DNA of 64,000 bases from positions 1,409,378-1,473,377 of the forward strand of contig NZ_FNKG01000001.1 of NCBI RefSeq assembly GCF_900101675.1, in the 5' to 3' direction. The position numbers and the translations under genes are program-made. The DNA is from Curtobacterium sp. UNCCL20 (GTDB lineage: Bacteria > Actinomycetota > Actinomycetes > Actinomycetales > Microbacteriaceae). Positions 1-10,879 of this stretch are shown in pieces (within the stretch, counting starts at the first letter, position 1; each line of letters starts with the position of its first letter). The notes beneath the pieces are model-generated. The model saw only the letters and a program-made list of their open reading frames with translations. It did no database searches and was not told the DNA's origin.

Positions 1-87
1 GGGCTCGAGGTCGACTGGGACGGCTCGCCGTCCTCCCGGGTCCGCGTGCTCGTCTCCGACTGGCGGAGGCCGCTGCCAGCGGCGTGA
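1..87 (+). CDS. C-terminal end of an unidentified protein (partial)
   Basis: The window opens inside a reading frame of 28 codons that stops with TGA at 85-87. All but one of its codons end in G or C, which matches the coding bias of real genes here, so I read it as the 3' end of a gene that starts upstream. The visible tail ends SDWRRPLPAA. It is too short to assign. The 196 bases that follow, up to the esterase stop at 284, hold no gene I can support. Confidence 0.5.
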   Translation, partial: GLEVDWDGSPSSRVRVLVSDWRRPLPAA

Positions 88-283
88 CCTCCGGTCCCAC
101 CCCGCTGCGCCCGCCGCTCCGAACACCTCCTGAGGACAGCAGCGACCGCCGCCAGCACAGCACGCTCCCGCCGCCGCACCGCCCTCGCTCGGAGAGGAGC
201 GGACCATGGACGACGACGTCAGTGCCCACCGCACGCGCACCAACGTGCGGCGCCCGGCCGACCCGCGCATCGGCGCGGTGGGC

Positions 284-1270
284 TCAGCCGCGCTCGCGGA
301 GGAACGCCACCTGCCGCTCCCAGTGCCGGAAGTCCCCGCCCTCGTGCCCGTTGTACGGGTACACCTCGATGGCCTTGTCGGTCGAGCCGAGCGCGTTGTA
401 GGCCGCGAAGGTCGTCCGCGGTGGCACCACGTCGTCCATGAGCGCGACGGAGAACAGCGCGGGGGCGGTGATGCCAGCGGCGTGGTTGACCCCGTCGAAG
501 TAGGCCGCTGTGTCCCAGACGGTGTCGACCGCGTCGCGGTGCACTGACAGGTAGGTCGCGAGCTCGAGGTACGGGCCGCCCACGGCGACCTCGGTGCCCT
601 GCTCCCAGGCGCACAGGAACGCCACGTCCGGCAGCACGGCCGTGATCGGTCCGACGTGCGCCTCGACGAGGGCCGCGGCGGCGATGGCGATCCCGCCGCC
701 CTGGCTGCCGCCGGTGAGGGCGATGCGCGTCGGGTCGACACCGTAAAGGGTGCGGACGGCATCGACGAGGCGGACCGCGTCGGTGAAGACGCGCCGGTAG
801 TAGTGGTCGGCGGGGGAGTCGATCCCGCTCGTCATCCATCCGCCGATGCGCGGACCGGAACCGTGCGGGTCCGGGGTGTCCCCACCGGAGCTCCAGCCGC
901 TGCCCTGCCCGCGGGTGTCCATGACGACGTGGACGTACCCGGCCAGGGCCCACGAGACGCGCTCGCCGGGCAGCCCACGGCCGCCGTTGTAGCCGAGGAA
1001 CTCGACGACGACGGGCAGGTCGCCGGACGCCCCAGCCGGACGGTTGACCCAGGCACGGACGGGGTCGCCGGCGAAGCCCGGGAAGGTCAGGTCCTCGATG
1101 ACGAGACCGGTCACGGGGGTGTCGGCGGGCACCAGGACGGGTGGGGTGTCCGCGCCGGCGGTGCGTGCGGACGTGATGGTGTCGGCCCAGAACGCGTCGA
1201 AGTCGTCGGGTCGGCGCACGGCCGCTCGGTGGGTGCGGAGCGCGTCGAGGGGCAGGTCGGTGAATGGCAT
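284..1270 (-). CDS. acetylxylan esterase / cephalosporin-C deacetylase (CE7 family)
   Basis: A 328-residue alpha/beta hydrolase predicted to remove acetyl groups from xylan or xylo-oligosaccharides; no export signal is seen, so it probably works on imported oligomers. The nucleophile elbow GGSQGG puts Ser at about residue 189. DTRGQG at about 118-123 is the RGQ signature of CE7 esterases. MDDVVPP near 275 and NGHEGG near 310 supply the likely Asp and His of the triad. The start ATG at 1270 has a GGAGG ribosome site 8 bases upstream; the frame is open further upstream but that part is Arg-rich non-coding sequence. It is the last gene of the xylA-xylB operon, 80 bases after xylB and behind a strong hairpin. 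Length is normal for CE7 (about 320). Confidence 0.88.
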   Translation of the reverse strand: MPFTDLPLDALRTHRAAVRRPDDFDAFWADTITSARTAGADTPPVLVPADTPVTGLVIEDLTFPGFAGDPVRAWVNRPAGASGDLPVVVEFLGYNGGRGLPGERVSWALAGYVHVVMDTRGQGSGWSSGGDTPDPHGSGPRIGGWMTSGIDSPADHYYRRVFTDAVRLVDAVRTLYGVDPTRIALTGGSQGGGIAIAAAALVEAHVGPITAVLPDVAFLCAWEQGTEVAVGGPYLELATYLSVHRDAVDTVWDTAAYFDGVNHAAGITAPALFSVALMDDVVPPRTTFAAYNALGSTDKAIEVYPYNGHEGGDFRHWERQVAFLRERG

Positions 1271-1290
1271 GTGTGTCCTCCAGGGACGAT

Positions 1291-1329
1291 CCTGCCCCCG
1301 ACACCGTCGTGGACGGCGCCGGGGGCAGG
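1291..1329 (-). terminator. hairpin between xylB and the esterase gene
   Basis: CCTGCCCCCG and CGGGGGCAGG bracket a near-complete inverted repeat of about 39 bases with few mismatches. It lies just after the xylB stop and ends about 20 bases before the esterase start on the minus strand. There is no run of T after it, so it may be a partial terminator or an mRNA-processing or stability element that lowers esterase expression relative to xylA-xylB. Confidence 0.5.
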
Positions 1330-1350
1330 GAGTGTCGGGTGCGGAACGGG

Positions 1351-2826
1351 TCAGCGCGCGGCGGCGCGGTACTGCTCGAGCACCTCGGGGTGGGCGTCGC
1401 CGGTGACGACGACGGTGTCCAGGTCCCACCGGGGCAGAGTCCCGGTCAGGACCCAGGCGGCCTGGAGTGCGGCTCCGGCCGCCACGTACTCGCCGGGAGC
1501 GGGCACGAGGACGTCGCGTCCGAACACCTGCGGTGCGACGACGCGGACAGCCTCGTTGCGCGCGGCGCCGCCGATGAGCAGCAGTCGTGACACGGTGACG
1601 CCGGTCGCCTCGACCGCAGCGAGCCCGTCGGCCAGTGCGCAGAGCATCCCCTCGAAGGCGGCCCGGGCCAGGTGCGCGCGGTCCGTCGTCAGCGGGGTCA
1701 TCCCGAGCAGCGACGCGGTAGCGTCGGGCCGGTTGGGCGTGCGCTCACCGACGAAGTACGGCACGAGCACGAGTCCGTCGGCACCCGCGGGCGCCGTCAG
1801 CGCGAGCTCGCCCAGCTCGTCGTGGTCGGCGCCGAGCAGGCGTCCGATCACCTCGAGCACGCGTGCCGCGTTGAGCGTCGTGACGATCGGGAGGCGCGAC
1901 CCGCTCCCGTCGGCGAAGCCCGCCACGGTCCCGCTCGGGTCGCGCACCTCGGCGTCGGTGACCCCGAAGACGGTGCCGCTCGTGCCGAGGGACACCGCGA
2001 CGTCGCCCGGGTCCAGTCCGAGGCCGAGCGCTGCCCCGGCGTTGTCGCCGAGTCCGGCGCCGACGAGGAGTCCGGAGCGTGCGACCGCACCACCGGGCAG
2101 ATCGACGTCGGTGGACAGCGTGCCCATCGCCTCGTCGGGCGCGACGACCCGCGGCACGACCACGGCGTCGTCGTCACCGGTCTCGGCCGTGCGCATCGGC
2201 TGGCCGAGTGCGAGTTCGAACAGCTCCGGGTCGTAGTCCCGGCGCACCGGGTCCCAGTACGCGGTGCCGCTGGCGTCCGAGGCGTCGGTCGCCAGCGCGT
2301 CGAGGTCCGGGCCGAGCGGGCTCTCGTCCGCCGGGCCGTACCCGCGGAGTCGCCAGGACAGCCAGTCGTGGGGGAGCGCCACGGCGGCCACGCGGGCCGC
2401 GTTCTCCGGCTCCGCGTCGCGGAGCCACCGCAGCTTGGTACCGGTGAACGACGCGACCGGCACCAGTCCCGTCCGGGCGACCCATGCCTCCCGTCCGAGT
2501 TCCTCGACCATCTGCGCTGCGGCGTCCGCACTGCGGACGTCGTTCCAGAGCAGGGCGTCGCGGACCACGCGGCCGTCCGCGTCGAGCGCGACCATGCCGT
2601 GCTGCTGCCCGGCGACCGCGATCGCGCCGACGTCGTCGAGCCCACCGGCGTCCGCGACGGCGGTCCCGAGCGCGTCCCACCAGTGGCGGGGGTCGACGGA
2701 CGTGCCGTCCGGGTGGGACGCGCGTCCCTCCCGGACGACGGCGCCGGTCGCGGCGTCGCGGATCGTCACCTTGCAGGACTGGGTCGACGAGTCGACCCCG
2801 GCGACGAGCTGTCCGCTCTCGCTCAA
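1351..2826 (-). CDS. xylB: xylulokinase
   Basis: A FGGY-family kinase of 491 residues that phosphorylates D-xylulose to xylulose 5-phosphate. The N-terminal phosphate-binding motif VDSSTQSCK (about 10-18), the substrate motif AGQQHG (about 75), PHDWLSWRL and the C-terminal nucleotide-site motifs GLGDNAG and [10 protein letters not shown] are all present, and the length is typical. I place the start at TTG 2826-2824, which overlaps the xylA stop as TTGA, so translation is probably coupled to xylA. No better ATG or GTG exists before the conserved GVDSST motif. It sits between xylA and the acetylxylan esterase on the same transcript. Confidence 0.93.
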   Translation of the reverse strand: MSESGQLVAGVDSSTQSCKVTIRDAATGAVVREGRASHPDGTSVDPRHWWDALGTAVADAGGLDDVGAIAVAGQQHGMVALDADGRVVRDALLWNDVRSADAAAQMVEELGREAWVARTGLVPVASFTGTKLRWLRDAEPENAARVAAVALPHDWLSWRLRGYGPADESPLGPDLDALATDASDASGTAYWDPVRRDYDPELFELALGQPMRTAETGDDDAVVVPRVVAPDEAMGTLSTDVDLPGGAVARSGLLVGAGLGDNAGAALGLGLDPGDVAVSLGTSGTVFGVTDAEVRDPSGTVAGFADGSGSRLPIVTTLNAARVLEVIGRLLGADHDELGELALTAPAGADGLVLVPYFVGERTPNRPDATASLLGMTPLTTDRAHLARAAFEGMLCALADGLAAVEATGVTVSRLLLIGGAARNEAVRVVAPQVFGRDVLVPAPGEYVAAGAALQAAWVLTGTLPRWDLDTVVVTGDAHPEVLEQYRAAAR

Positions 2827-4013
2827 CGAGCGCCCATCAGGTGCTCGATGGCGAGCTGCTGCAGCTTCACGAAGCCGAAGCCCTTGCCACCGAAGTACGC
2901 GTCGGCGTCGAAGTCCTCGAACGCCGTGCGGTCGGCGAGGAAGTCGTCGTACGACTCGCCCGGGTTGAGCGTCGGCGTGGAGAGCTCGGGGACCTTCGAC
3001 GCCTCGAGCGCGGCCTGCACCTCGGGGTCGGCGCGGAACGCCTCGGCACGCTCCTTGAGGAGGAGGTACATGCGCATGTTCGCTGCGGCGGAGTCCCAGA
3101 CGCCCGTGATGTCCTCGGTGCGGCTCGGCTTGTAGTCGAAGTGGCGGGGGCCGTCGTAGGCCGGGCCGCCCTGGGGTGCGCCGTGCTCGAGCAGGTCGAC
3201 GAGCGAGAACGCGTTCTGCAGGTCGCCGTGGCCGAACACGAGGTCCTGGTCGTACTTGATGCCGCGCTGACCGTTGAGGTCGATGTGGAAGAGCTTGCCC
3301 TGGTAGAGCGCCTGGGCGATGCCGGCGGTGAAGTTCAGGCCCGCCATCTGCTCGTGGCCGACCTCGGGGTTGATGCCGAACATCTCCGGACGCTCGAGCG
3401 TCTCGGTGAAGGCGATCGCGTGACCGAGGGTCGGCAGGAGGATGTCGCCGCGGGGCTCGTTCGGCTTCGGCTCGATGGCGAACCGGATGCCGTAGCCCTT
3501 GTCGGTGACGTACTGGGCGAGGAGATTGACGGCCTCGCGGTAGCGCTCGAGCGCGGCCTGCACGTCCTTGGCGCTGTCGTACTCGGCACCCTCGCGGCCA
3601 CCCCACATCACGAACGTCGACGCGCCGAGCTCGGCGGCGAGGTCGATGTTGCGGAGCACCTTGCGGAGCGCGAACCGGCGGACCTGCCGGTCGTTCGAGG
3701 TGAAGCCGCCGTCCTTGAACACGGGGGCCGAGAAGAGGTTCGTCGTGACCATCGGCACCACGATGCCGGTGGACTCGAGCGCGCCCTTGAGGCGGTCGAT
3801 CTGCTTCTGCCGCTGGGCGTCGGTCGAGCCGAACGCGAAGAGGTCGTCGTCGTGGAAGGTCAGGCCGTAGGCGCCGAGCTCATCGAGCTTCTCGACCGCC
3901 TCGACCACGTCGAGGGCGGGCCGGGTCGGTCCGCCGAAGGGGTCGGATCCGTTGTAGCCGATGGTCCAGAGACCGAAGGAGAACCTGTCTGCACGGGTGG
4001 GCGTCGTTGCCAT
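2823..4013 (-). CDS. xylA: xylose isomerase
   Basis: A 396-residue TIM-barrel enzyme that converts D-xylose to D-xylulose. It closely matches the group I actinobacterial enzymes known from Arthrobacter and Streptomyces (about 390 residues). FHDDDLF carries the catalytic His, [10 protein letters not shown] carries metal-binding Glu, and [10 protein letters not shown] and KYDQDL carry the second metal site. The start is ATG 4013 ([11 protein letters not shown]); a GTG nine bases upstream is possible. It is the first gene of the operon xylA-xylB-esterase and divergent from the operon starting at 4111. The shared 97-base gap holds dyad sequences suitable for a xylose-responsive repressor. Confidence 0.96.
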   Translation of the reverse strand: MATTPTRADRFSFGLWTIGYNGSDPFGGPTRPALDVVEAVEKLDELGAYGLTFHDDDLFAFGSTDAQRQKQIDRLKGALESTGIVVPMVTTNLFSAPVFKDGGFTSNDRQVRRFALRKVLRNIDLAAELGASTFVMWGGREGAEYDSAKDVQAALERYREAVNLLAQYVTDKGYGIRFAIEPKPNEPRGDILLPTLGHAIAFTETLERPEMFGINPEVGHEQMAGLNFTAGIAQALYQGKLFHIDLNGQRGIKYDQDLVFGHGDLQNAFSLVDLLEHGAPQGGPAYDGPRHFDYKPSRTEDITGVWDSAAANMRMYLLLKERAEAFRADPEVQAALEASKVPELSTPTLNPGESYDDFLADRTAFEDFDADAYFGGKGFGFVKLQQLAIEHLMGAR

Positions 4014-4041
4014 GGTGGTCACCGTTCTTCGTCGAAACAAA

Positions 4042-4084
4042 ATGTTGCCGCGCCCAACATAAGCGGTAGTGTTGCTTGTGGCAA
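4042..4084. promoter_or_regulatory. divergent xyl promoter with two operator-like dyads
   Basis: ATGTTG-N7-CAACAT (4042-4060) is a 19-base dyad and TTGC-N5-GCAA (4072-4084) is a second, smaller one. A plausible plus-strand promoter, TTGCCG (4045-4050), 16 bases, TAGTGT (4067-4072), overlaps the first dyad, so a bound repressor would block it. The gene at 4111 also has AAAGGAG at 4097-4103. The half-site GTTGCC resembles the operators at 23397 and 27564. The regulator could be the ROK protein at 8177 or a LacI-type protein; this is inference. Confidence 0.5.
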
Positions 4085-4110
4085 GGACGTGATCGCAAAG
4101 GAGCGAGCGG

Positions 4111-5289
4111 ATGGCACAGGAACGACTTCGGGTCGCCATGGTGGGGCACGGCTTCATGGGAGCCGCACACTCACAGGCATGGCGCACCGCCCCCAGGTTC
4201 TTCGACCTCGGGGTCGAACCGGAGATGGCGGTGATCGTCGGGCGGGACACGGACCGGACCGAGGCTGCCCGGCAGCAGTACGGCTGGCAGGAGGCGTCGA
4301 CCGACTGGCGCGCCGTGGTCACCGACCCGGACATCGACGTGGTGGACATCTGCTCACCCGGTTCGTCGCACGTGGACGTCGCGATCGCGGCACTCGAAGC
4401 GGGCAAGCACGTGCTCTGCGAGAAGCCGCTCGCCAACACCGTCGCCGAGGCCGAGGCGATGACCGCCGCCGCGACGGCAGCGCGGGCGAACGGCGTCCGG
4501 TCGATGGTGGGCTTCAGCTACCGCCGGGTGCCGGCGATCGCCCTGGCGAAGCAGCTCGTCGAGTCCGGTCGGCTCGGTACGATCCGGCAGGTCCGGGCGC
4601 TGTACCTGCAGGACTGGCTCGCCGACGAGGACGGCCCCATGACGTGGCGCCTCGACAAGTCGCTCGCGGGCTCCGGCTCGCTCAGTGACATCGGCGCCCA
4701 CGCGATCGACCTCGTCGAGCACGTCACGGGCGCGGCACTCACCACCGTTTCCGGCACGCTCGAGACCTTCGTGACCGAACGCCCGCTGCTGGCCGACGGC
4801 GTCGGGCTCTCCGGAACCGCCTCGACCGAGCGCGGGAAGGTCACCGTCGACGACGCGGCCTTCTTCCTGGGGCGGCTCGGTGGTGGCGCTGCCGACGGTG
4901 CGATCGGGTCCTTCGAGGCCACCCGCTACGCCACCGGCCGGAAGAACGGCCTCACGCTGGAGATCAGCGGCTCCACCGGCGCGATCCAGTTCGACCTCGA
5001 GTCGATGAACGAACTGCGCCTCTACGACGCGACGGCGCCGGCGGGAGAGCAGGGTTTCCAGCGCATCCTCGTCACCGAGCCCGAGCACCCGTACATGGCG
5101 GCGTGGTGGCCCACCGGGCACCTCATCGGCTACGAGCACACCTTCAGTCACGAGGTGAAGGACTTCGTCGAGGCGATCGTCGCGGGCACCGACCCGTCGC
5201 CGTCCTTCGACGACGGGCTGCACGTGCAGCGGGTGCTCGACGCCGTCGAACGCAGCGCCGCCGACGGCAGCAGCTGGACGGTGATCTGA
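4111..5289 (+). CDS. Gfo/Idh/MocA family oxidoreductase
   Basis: A 392-residue NAD(P)-dependent sugar dehydrogenase-like protein. The N-terminal Rossmann motif is [13 protein letters not shown] and the family motif CEKPLANT with its Lys lies near residue 110. The C-terminal half is the usual open-faced beta-sheet domain for sugar binding. ATG 4111 has AAAGGAG at 4097-4103. It is the first gene of a tightly packed operon (4-base ATGA overlap with the next gene). Members of this family oxidise a sugar ring hydroxyl, often at C3 or C1; the exact substrate cannot be read from sequence, but the xylA-xylB neighbours point to a pentoside or xylo-oligosaccharide. Confidence 0.9.
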   Translation: MAQERLRVAMVGHGFMGAAHSQAWRTAPRFFDLGVEPEMAVIVGRDTDRTEAARQQYGWQEASTDWRAVVTDPDIDVVDICSPGSSHVDVAIAALEAGKHVLCEKPLANTVAEAEAMTAAATAARANGVRSMVGFSYRRVPAIALAKQLVESGRLGTIRQVRALYLQDWLADEDGPMTWRLDKSLAGSGSLSDIGAHAIDLVEHVTGAALTTVSGTLETFVTERPLLADGVGLSGTASTERGKVTVDDAAFFLGRLGGGAADGAIGSFEATRYATGRKNGLTLEISGSTGAIQFDLESMNELRLYDATAPAGEQGFQRILVTEPEHPYMAAWWPTGHLIGYEHTFSHEVKDFVEAIVAGTDPSPSFDDGLHVQRVLDAVERSAADGSSWTVI

Positions 5290-5984
5290 TGGCCACGCGG
5301 CAGGCACTCGTCGTCCGCGGCGGCTGGGACGGCCACCAGCCCGTCGAGACCACCGACCTGTTCGTCCCGTTCCTGCGGGACAACGGCTTCGAGGTCCGGG
5401 TCGAGGACGGCACGGCGGTCTACGCCGACGCCTCGGTCATGGACTCGGTCGACCTCATCGTCCAGATCGTCACGATGTCGACCATCGCGGACGACGAGTT
5501 CGCCGGACTCCAGCGGGCCGTGCTGAACGGCGCCGGTCTCGCGGGGTGGCACGGCGGCATCGCGGACGCGTTCCGGAACACCGCGGACTACCTCCACATG
5601 ATCGGCGGGCAGTTCGCGCACCACGCCGGCAAGCACCCGTCCGAGCGGGTCGGCGAACAGTCCGACAACTACATCCCGTACACGGTCCACATCTCGGACC
5701 TCGGGCGGTCGCACCCCATCACGCAGGGCATCGAGGACTTCGACCTCGTCACCGAGCAGTACTGGGTGCTCTCCGACGAGTACAACGACGTCCTGGCCAC
5801 CACCACGCAGGAGGCCCGCGACTTCGACGCCTGGAACCGACCGGTGACCGCGCCCGCGATCTGGACCAGGCAGTGGGGCGAGGGACGCGTGTTCGTCTCG
5901 GCACCCGGACACCGGCTCGAGGTCGTCGAGTCGCAACCACTCCGCACGATCATCGAGAGGGGACTCCTGTGGGCAGCCCGATGA
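5289..5984 (+). CDS. ThuA-like domain protein
   Basis: A 231-residue ThuA/trehalose-utilisation family protein with a class I glutamine-amidotransferase-like fold. GGWDGHQP near the start, GWHGGIADAF in the middle and GRVFVSAPGH near the end are typical. The start ATG overlaps the stop of the preceding oxidoreductase (ATGA at 5288-5291), showing translational coupling. ThuA proteins act with Gfo/Idh/MocA partners (ThuB) in pathways that pass through 3-keto-glycosides. Here it lies between two such oxidoreductases, which supports that role by context. The substrate is unknown. Confidence 0.88.
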   Translation: MATRQALVVRGGWDGHQPVETTDLFVPFLRDNGFEVRVEDGTAVYADASVMDSVDLIVQIVTMSTIADDEFAGLQRAVLNGAGLAGWHGGIADAFRNTADYLHMIGGQFAHHAGKHPSERVGEQSDNYIPYTVHISDLGRSHPITQGIEDFDLVTEQYWVLSDEYNDVLATTTQEARDFDAWNRPVTAPAIWTRQWGEGRVFVSAPGHRLEVVESQPLRTIIERGLLWAAR

Positions 5985-7066
5985 GGGTCGGCGTCATCGG
6001 CGTCGGCGTGATCAGCCAGCAGTACTTCGAACACTTCCCGGCCCTGCCCGACCTCGAGCTCGTCGCGGTCGCCGACATCGACGTCGAGCGTGCTCGGACC
6101 GTCGGCGCCGCGCAGGGGGTGCGGGGCAGCTCCGTCGAGGACCTGCTCGCCGCCAACGACGTCGACGTCGTCCTGAACCTGACGATCCCGGCCGCGCACG
6201 CCGACATCGCCACCCGGGCGCTCGCCGCCGGCAAGCACGTCTACGGCGAGAAGCCGCTCGCGATGTCGACCGCCGAGGCCGCCCCGGTGCTCGAGCTCGC
6301 CGAACGTGCCGGTCTGCGGGTCGGCAGCGCTCCCGACACCGTGCTCGGGACGGGCATCCAGACCGCTCGCGCCGCGCTCGACGACGGCGCGATCGGGACC
6401 CCCGTCGCGGCGGCGGTCTCGTGGAGTGCTCCGGGGCACGAGCTCTGGCACCCGGCACCCGCGTTCTACTACCAGCCTGGCGGCGGTCCGCTGCTCGACA
6501 TGGGGCCGTACTACCTGACCAGCCTCGTGTCGTTCTTCGGCCCGGTCGTCCGGGTCAGCGGCAGCGGCACCCGATCCACCCGGGAGCGGACGATCGCCAC
6601 CGGCCCGGCTGCGGGCACGACGATCCCGGTCGACATCGACACCCACGTCGTCGCGATCCTCGAGCACGAGAGCGGGGTCGTCTCGACGGTCACCGTGTCG
6701 TTCGAGGTCTGGGCGAGCCGCAGTCCGCTGTTCGAGGTGTACGGCACCGCCGGCACCCTCGGTGTCCCGGACCCGAACCGGTTCTCGGACACGGTGTCGA
6801 TCGCCACGGCCGACGACCGCGAATGGCGTGACCTGCCGACCACCGCCGGGTACGCCGACGCCGGGCGCGGGTACGGTCTCGCGGACATGGCGCACGCCAT
6901 CGCGACCGACCGCCCACACCGTGCGTCCGGGGAACTGGCGTACCACGTGCTCGAGATCATGGAGGCGATCGCGACCGCTGCGCACGAGCACCGCGTCGTG
7001 ACCGTCGACTCGCGCGTCGACCGACCGGCGACGGTGCCGGCCGGGGCGCGACCGGAGACCTGGTGA
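5969..7066 (+). CDS. Gfo/Idh/MocA family oxidoreductase
   Basis: About 365 residues. [20 protein letters not shown] is the Rossmann start and YGEKPLAM carries the family Lys. [19 protein letters not shown] is the conserved His/Asp active-site strip of the C-terminal domain. I choose GTG 5969 because AGAGGGG lies 7 bases upstream; an ATG at 5981 (361 residues) overlaps the ThuA stop but has no nearby ribosome site. It is the second oxidoreductase of the operon and differs clearly from the first, so the two probably act on different intermediates or different carbons. Confidence 0.88.
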   Translation: MGSPMRVGVIGVGVISQQYFEHFPALPDLELVAVADIDVERARTVGAAQGVRGSSVEDLLAANDVDVVLNLTIPAAHADIATRALAAGKHVYGEKPLAMSTAEAAPVLELAERAGLRVGSAPDTVLGTGIQTARAALDDGAIGTPVAAAVSWSAPGHELWHPAPAFYYQPGGGPLLDMGPYYLTSLVSFFGPVVRVSGSGTRSTRERTIATGPAAGTTIPVDIDTHVVAILEHESGVVSTVTVSFEVWASRSPLFEVYGTAGTLGVPDPNRFSDTVSIATADDREWRDLPTTAGYADAGRGYGLADMAHAIATDRPHRASGELAYHVLEIMEAIATAAHEHRVVTVDSRVDRPATVPAGARPETW

Positions 7067-7109
7067 GGCGCCGAGCGGGCCGAACCGGCCACGAGGGGAA
7101 GGAAGCAGC

Positions 7110-8176
<1,067 letters not shown>

Positions 8177-8180
<4 letters not shown>

Positions 8181-9676
8181 GCGGCACGGGCCCGTCCGGT
8201 GCCGGTGCCGCCGCGGGGACCGGTGCCGCCGCCGGTGCCGCCGTGAAGCCATCGGCGGCGCCGGGCAACGCCGCGCGTGTCCTCCGACTCGTGCACGAGA
8301 ACGGACCGCTCACCCGTGCCGAGCTCACCCGGCGGACCGGGCTGAACCGGTCGACGACGCTCGCGATCGTCGGCGAGCTCGTGGCCCTCGGGCTGGTGCG
8401 GGAGGACGCGCCGGGCACCGGCAGCGCCGGCAGCGCGGGCAGCGGTACCGCCGGCAGCGCGGGCAGCGGCACCGCTGACGCGGCCTCGTCCGTCGGCCGC
8501 CCGAGTCCCATCGTCCGCGCCGCCGCCGACGTCGTCGCGGTCGCGGTCACCGTCGAGGTGGACGAGGTGACCGTCGCGCTCGTCGGTCTCGACGGCAGCG
8601 TGTCGGCACGTGCGACCGCGGCCTCCGACCACCCGCCGACGGCGTCCGAGGCCGTCGAGACGATCGCCGGCCTGCTCGACGACCTGACGGCACAGCACGG
8701 CACGGGCAAAGACACGGGCACGGGCAAGGACACAGACACAGACATGGGCACGGCCACGGGCACGGAGGCGGACACGGACACGGACGCGCCCGGCCGCCCC
8801 CGCATCGCCGGCATCGGCGTCGCGGTCCCCGGCACCGTCCGGGTCGAGGACGGCGTCGTCCGCTACGCCCCGCACCTCGGCTGGCACGACGAACCCGTCG
8901 CCGGACCCCTCGCCGCCCGCACCGGCCTCCCGGTCCGTGCCACGAACGACGCGAACACGGGTGCCTGGGCCGAACGGCTCTACGGCAGCGGGCGCGGCGT
9001 CGACGACCTCATCTACCTGAACGGCGGCGCGAGCGGTATCGGTGGCGGCGTGATCAGTGCCGCCCGGCCCCTCAGCGGCGCGGACGGGTACGCGGGCGAA
9101 CTCGGCCACACGTTCGTCGCGGCGAACGGGGTGCGCTGCCACTGCGGTGCCGCCGGGTGCCTCGAGACCGAGGCCTCCCGCGACGCCCTCGTGGCCGCAG
9201 CCGGGGTCGCCCCGGACGATCCGGCGGCGCTCGCCGCGGTGCTCGCCGAACGACGGCCCGAGGTCGAGCAGGTCGTCGACCGGCAGGTCGCCGCCCTCGC
9301 CACCGCACTCCGCAACGCGATCCACACCGTCAACCCCGAGGTCGTCGTCCTGGGCGGGTTCCTCGGCGTGCTGCTCGAACACGTCGGGGACCGCATCGAG
9401 GCCGAGGTCCGGGCGCAGTCGATGTCCGCGATGACCGAGCGGCTCCGGATCGCGCCGGCAGCGCTCGGCACCGACGTGCTGCTGCGCGGCGCGGCCGAGA
9501 TCGCGTTCCGCGACCTCCTCCGCGACCCCGCCGCCGTCATCCCCACCCCGACCGGCCGCGCCGTCATCCCCACCCCGACCGACGCCTCCGCCGTCACCAC
9601 CCCGACCGGTCGCGCTGCTGCGGCCACCACCACGTCCGGCCGCGCCGCTGCGGCCGAGGAAGCGAGTCCCGCATGA
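8177..9676 (+). CDS. ROK family transcriptional regulator
   Basis: About 499 residues. An N-terminal winged helix ([20 protein letters not shown], about 45-65) is followed by a ROK sugar-kinase-like domain with the zinc motif [10 protein letters not shown]. This is the plan of XylR/NagC-type repressors. Start GTG 8177 overlaps the previous stop (GTGA); a GTG near 8242 is an alternative closer to the helix. It is unusually long for the family (about 400) because of three low-complexity stretches encoded by tandem repeats: a Gly/Ser/Ala linker (about 8419-8478), a Thr/Asp/Gly stretch (about 8697-8790) and an Ala/Thr/Pro tail (about 9530-9660). It is probably the regulator of this operon and perhaps of xylAB. 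Confidence 0.88.
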
Positions 9677-10716
9677 CCTCCATCCAGCGTCAGCGCGTCA
9701 GCGTGCTGCTCGGCACCCAGGACCTCACCGTCGAGGACCGCCCGGTCCCCGCCGTCGACCCCGGCGACGTCCTCGTGCAGGTCGCCGCCGTCGGCGTGTG
9801 CGGCTCGGACGTGCACTACTACCGGCACGGCCGCATCGGCGACTTCGTCGTCGAGGAACCGCTCGTCCTCGGCCACGAGCTCTCCGGCACGATCGTCGCC
9901 GTGGGCGACGGCGTCGACGAGTCCCGCGTGGGAGAGCGCGTCGCCGTCGAACCGCAGCGCCCCTGCCACCGGTGCGCCCAGTGCCTCGCCGGCCGGTACA
10001 ACCTCTGCCTGCACATGCGCTTCTACGCGACGCCGCCGATCGACGGGGCGTTCGCCGAGTTCGTCACGATCGAAGCCGAGTTCGCGCACACCCTGCCCGA
10101 CACCGTGTCGTTCGAGGCGGGTGCGCTCCTCGAGCCGCTCTCGGTCGGCATCGCCGCGGTCCGCAAGGCCCGCATCGTCCCCGGTTCGTCGGTCCTCATC
10201 GCCGGCGCCGGTCCGATCGGCATCATCTGCGCACAGGCCGCGAAGGCGTTCGGTGCCTCGCGCATCGTCGTGAGCGACCTCGTCCCGGAGCGTCGCGACC
10301 GAGCGCTGCAGTACGGCGCGACCGAGGTCGTCGACCCGACCGTCGTGTCGGTCGCGTCCGACATCGTCCCGGTCGACGCGTTCATCGACGCGAGCGGTGC
10401 GCCGCGCGCGGTGTCGGACGGCATCAAGGCCGTCGGACCGGCCGGTGCGGCGGTGCTCGTCGGGCTCGGGAACTCCGAGATGACGCTGCCGGTCGAGCAC
10501 ATCCAGAACCTGGAGGTGACCGTCACCGGCATCTTCCGGTACACGAACACGTGGCCGGTCGCGATCGAGCTGGTCGCGTCCGGGCAGGTCGACCTCGACT
10601 CGCTGGTCACGGGACGCTTCGGTCTCGACGACGTCCGTGAGGCGCTCGAGAGCGACACCGACCCGGCGTCCCTGAAGTCCGTCGTCTACCCCGGCGGGGT
10701 CCCGTCCGCGACGTGA
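9673..10716 (+). CDS. zinc-dependent polyol dehydrogenase (xylitol/sorbitol dehydrogenase type MDR)
   Basis: A 347-residue medium-chain dehydrogenase. GVCGSDVHYYRHG holds the catalytic Cys and the downstream His, GHELSG follows, and CHRCAQCLAGRYNLC is the structural zinc lobe. AGAGPIGIICAQAAK is the NAD-binding Rossmann motif and VVSDLVPERR suggests preference for NAD. Family members oxidise xylitol, sorbitol or similar polyols to ketoses, which would feed xylulose to xylulokinase. ATG 9673 overlaps the ROK stop. It is the last gene of the operon and is followed by palindrome copy 10729-10765. Confidence 0.88.
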   Translation: MTSIQRQRVSVLLGTQDLTVEDRPVPAVDPGDVLVQVAAVGVCGSDVHYYRHGRIGDFVVEEPLVLGHELSGTIVAVGDGVDESRVGERVAVEPQRPCHRCAQCLAGRYNLCLHMRFYATPPIDGAFAEFVTIEAEFAHTLPDTVSFEAGALLEPLSVGIAAVRKARIVPGSSVLIAGAGPIGIICAQAAKAFGASRIVVSDLVPERRDRALQYGATEVVDPTVVSVASDIVPVDAFIDASGAPRAVSDGIKAVGPAGAAVLVGLGNSEMTLPVEHIQNLEVTVTGIFRYTNTWPVAIELVASGQVDLDSLVTGRFGLDDVREALESDTDPASLKSVVYPGGVPSAT

Positions 10717-10728
10717 CCGAGGGGCGGA

Positions 10729-10765
10729 CTGGAGGCGCGGTGCCGGACGTGCCCCGCGCCTCCAG
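10729..10765 (+). terminator. palindrome copy after the dehydrogenase gene
   Basis: CTGGAGGCGCGG (10729-10740) and CCGCGCCTCCAG (10754-10765) are perfect 12-base arms around a 13-base loop. It is a full copy of the dispersed family and lies 13 bases after the operon stop, so a terminator role is likely even though no T run follows. Confidence 0.65.
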
Positions 10766-10867
10766 GCCCGCAGACCGTCACCGCCGACCAGCGCGACCCA
10801 CGCCCGGAACCCGCCCACCTGGCGGACGCACCGCAACTGGGGGCACCGCCGCGTCACCCGGACGCGC

Positions 10868-10873
10868 TACGGT
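10868..10873 (+). promoter_or_regulatory. -10 box for the MFS gene, leaderless
   Basis: TACGGT fits the actinobacterial TANNNT box and ends 6 bases before ATG 10880. No ribosome site fits in that gap, so the transcript probably starts at the start codon. Confidence 0.5.
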
Positions 10874-10879
10874 TCGCGC

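Noticed and set aside
206..547. Plus-strand frame starting ATG 206 with a good GAGAGGAG site in front
   Set aside because: Most of it runs antisense to the esterase gene and the translated protein has no recognisable features. The first 26 codons could be a gene remnant, but nothing supports it.
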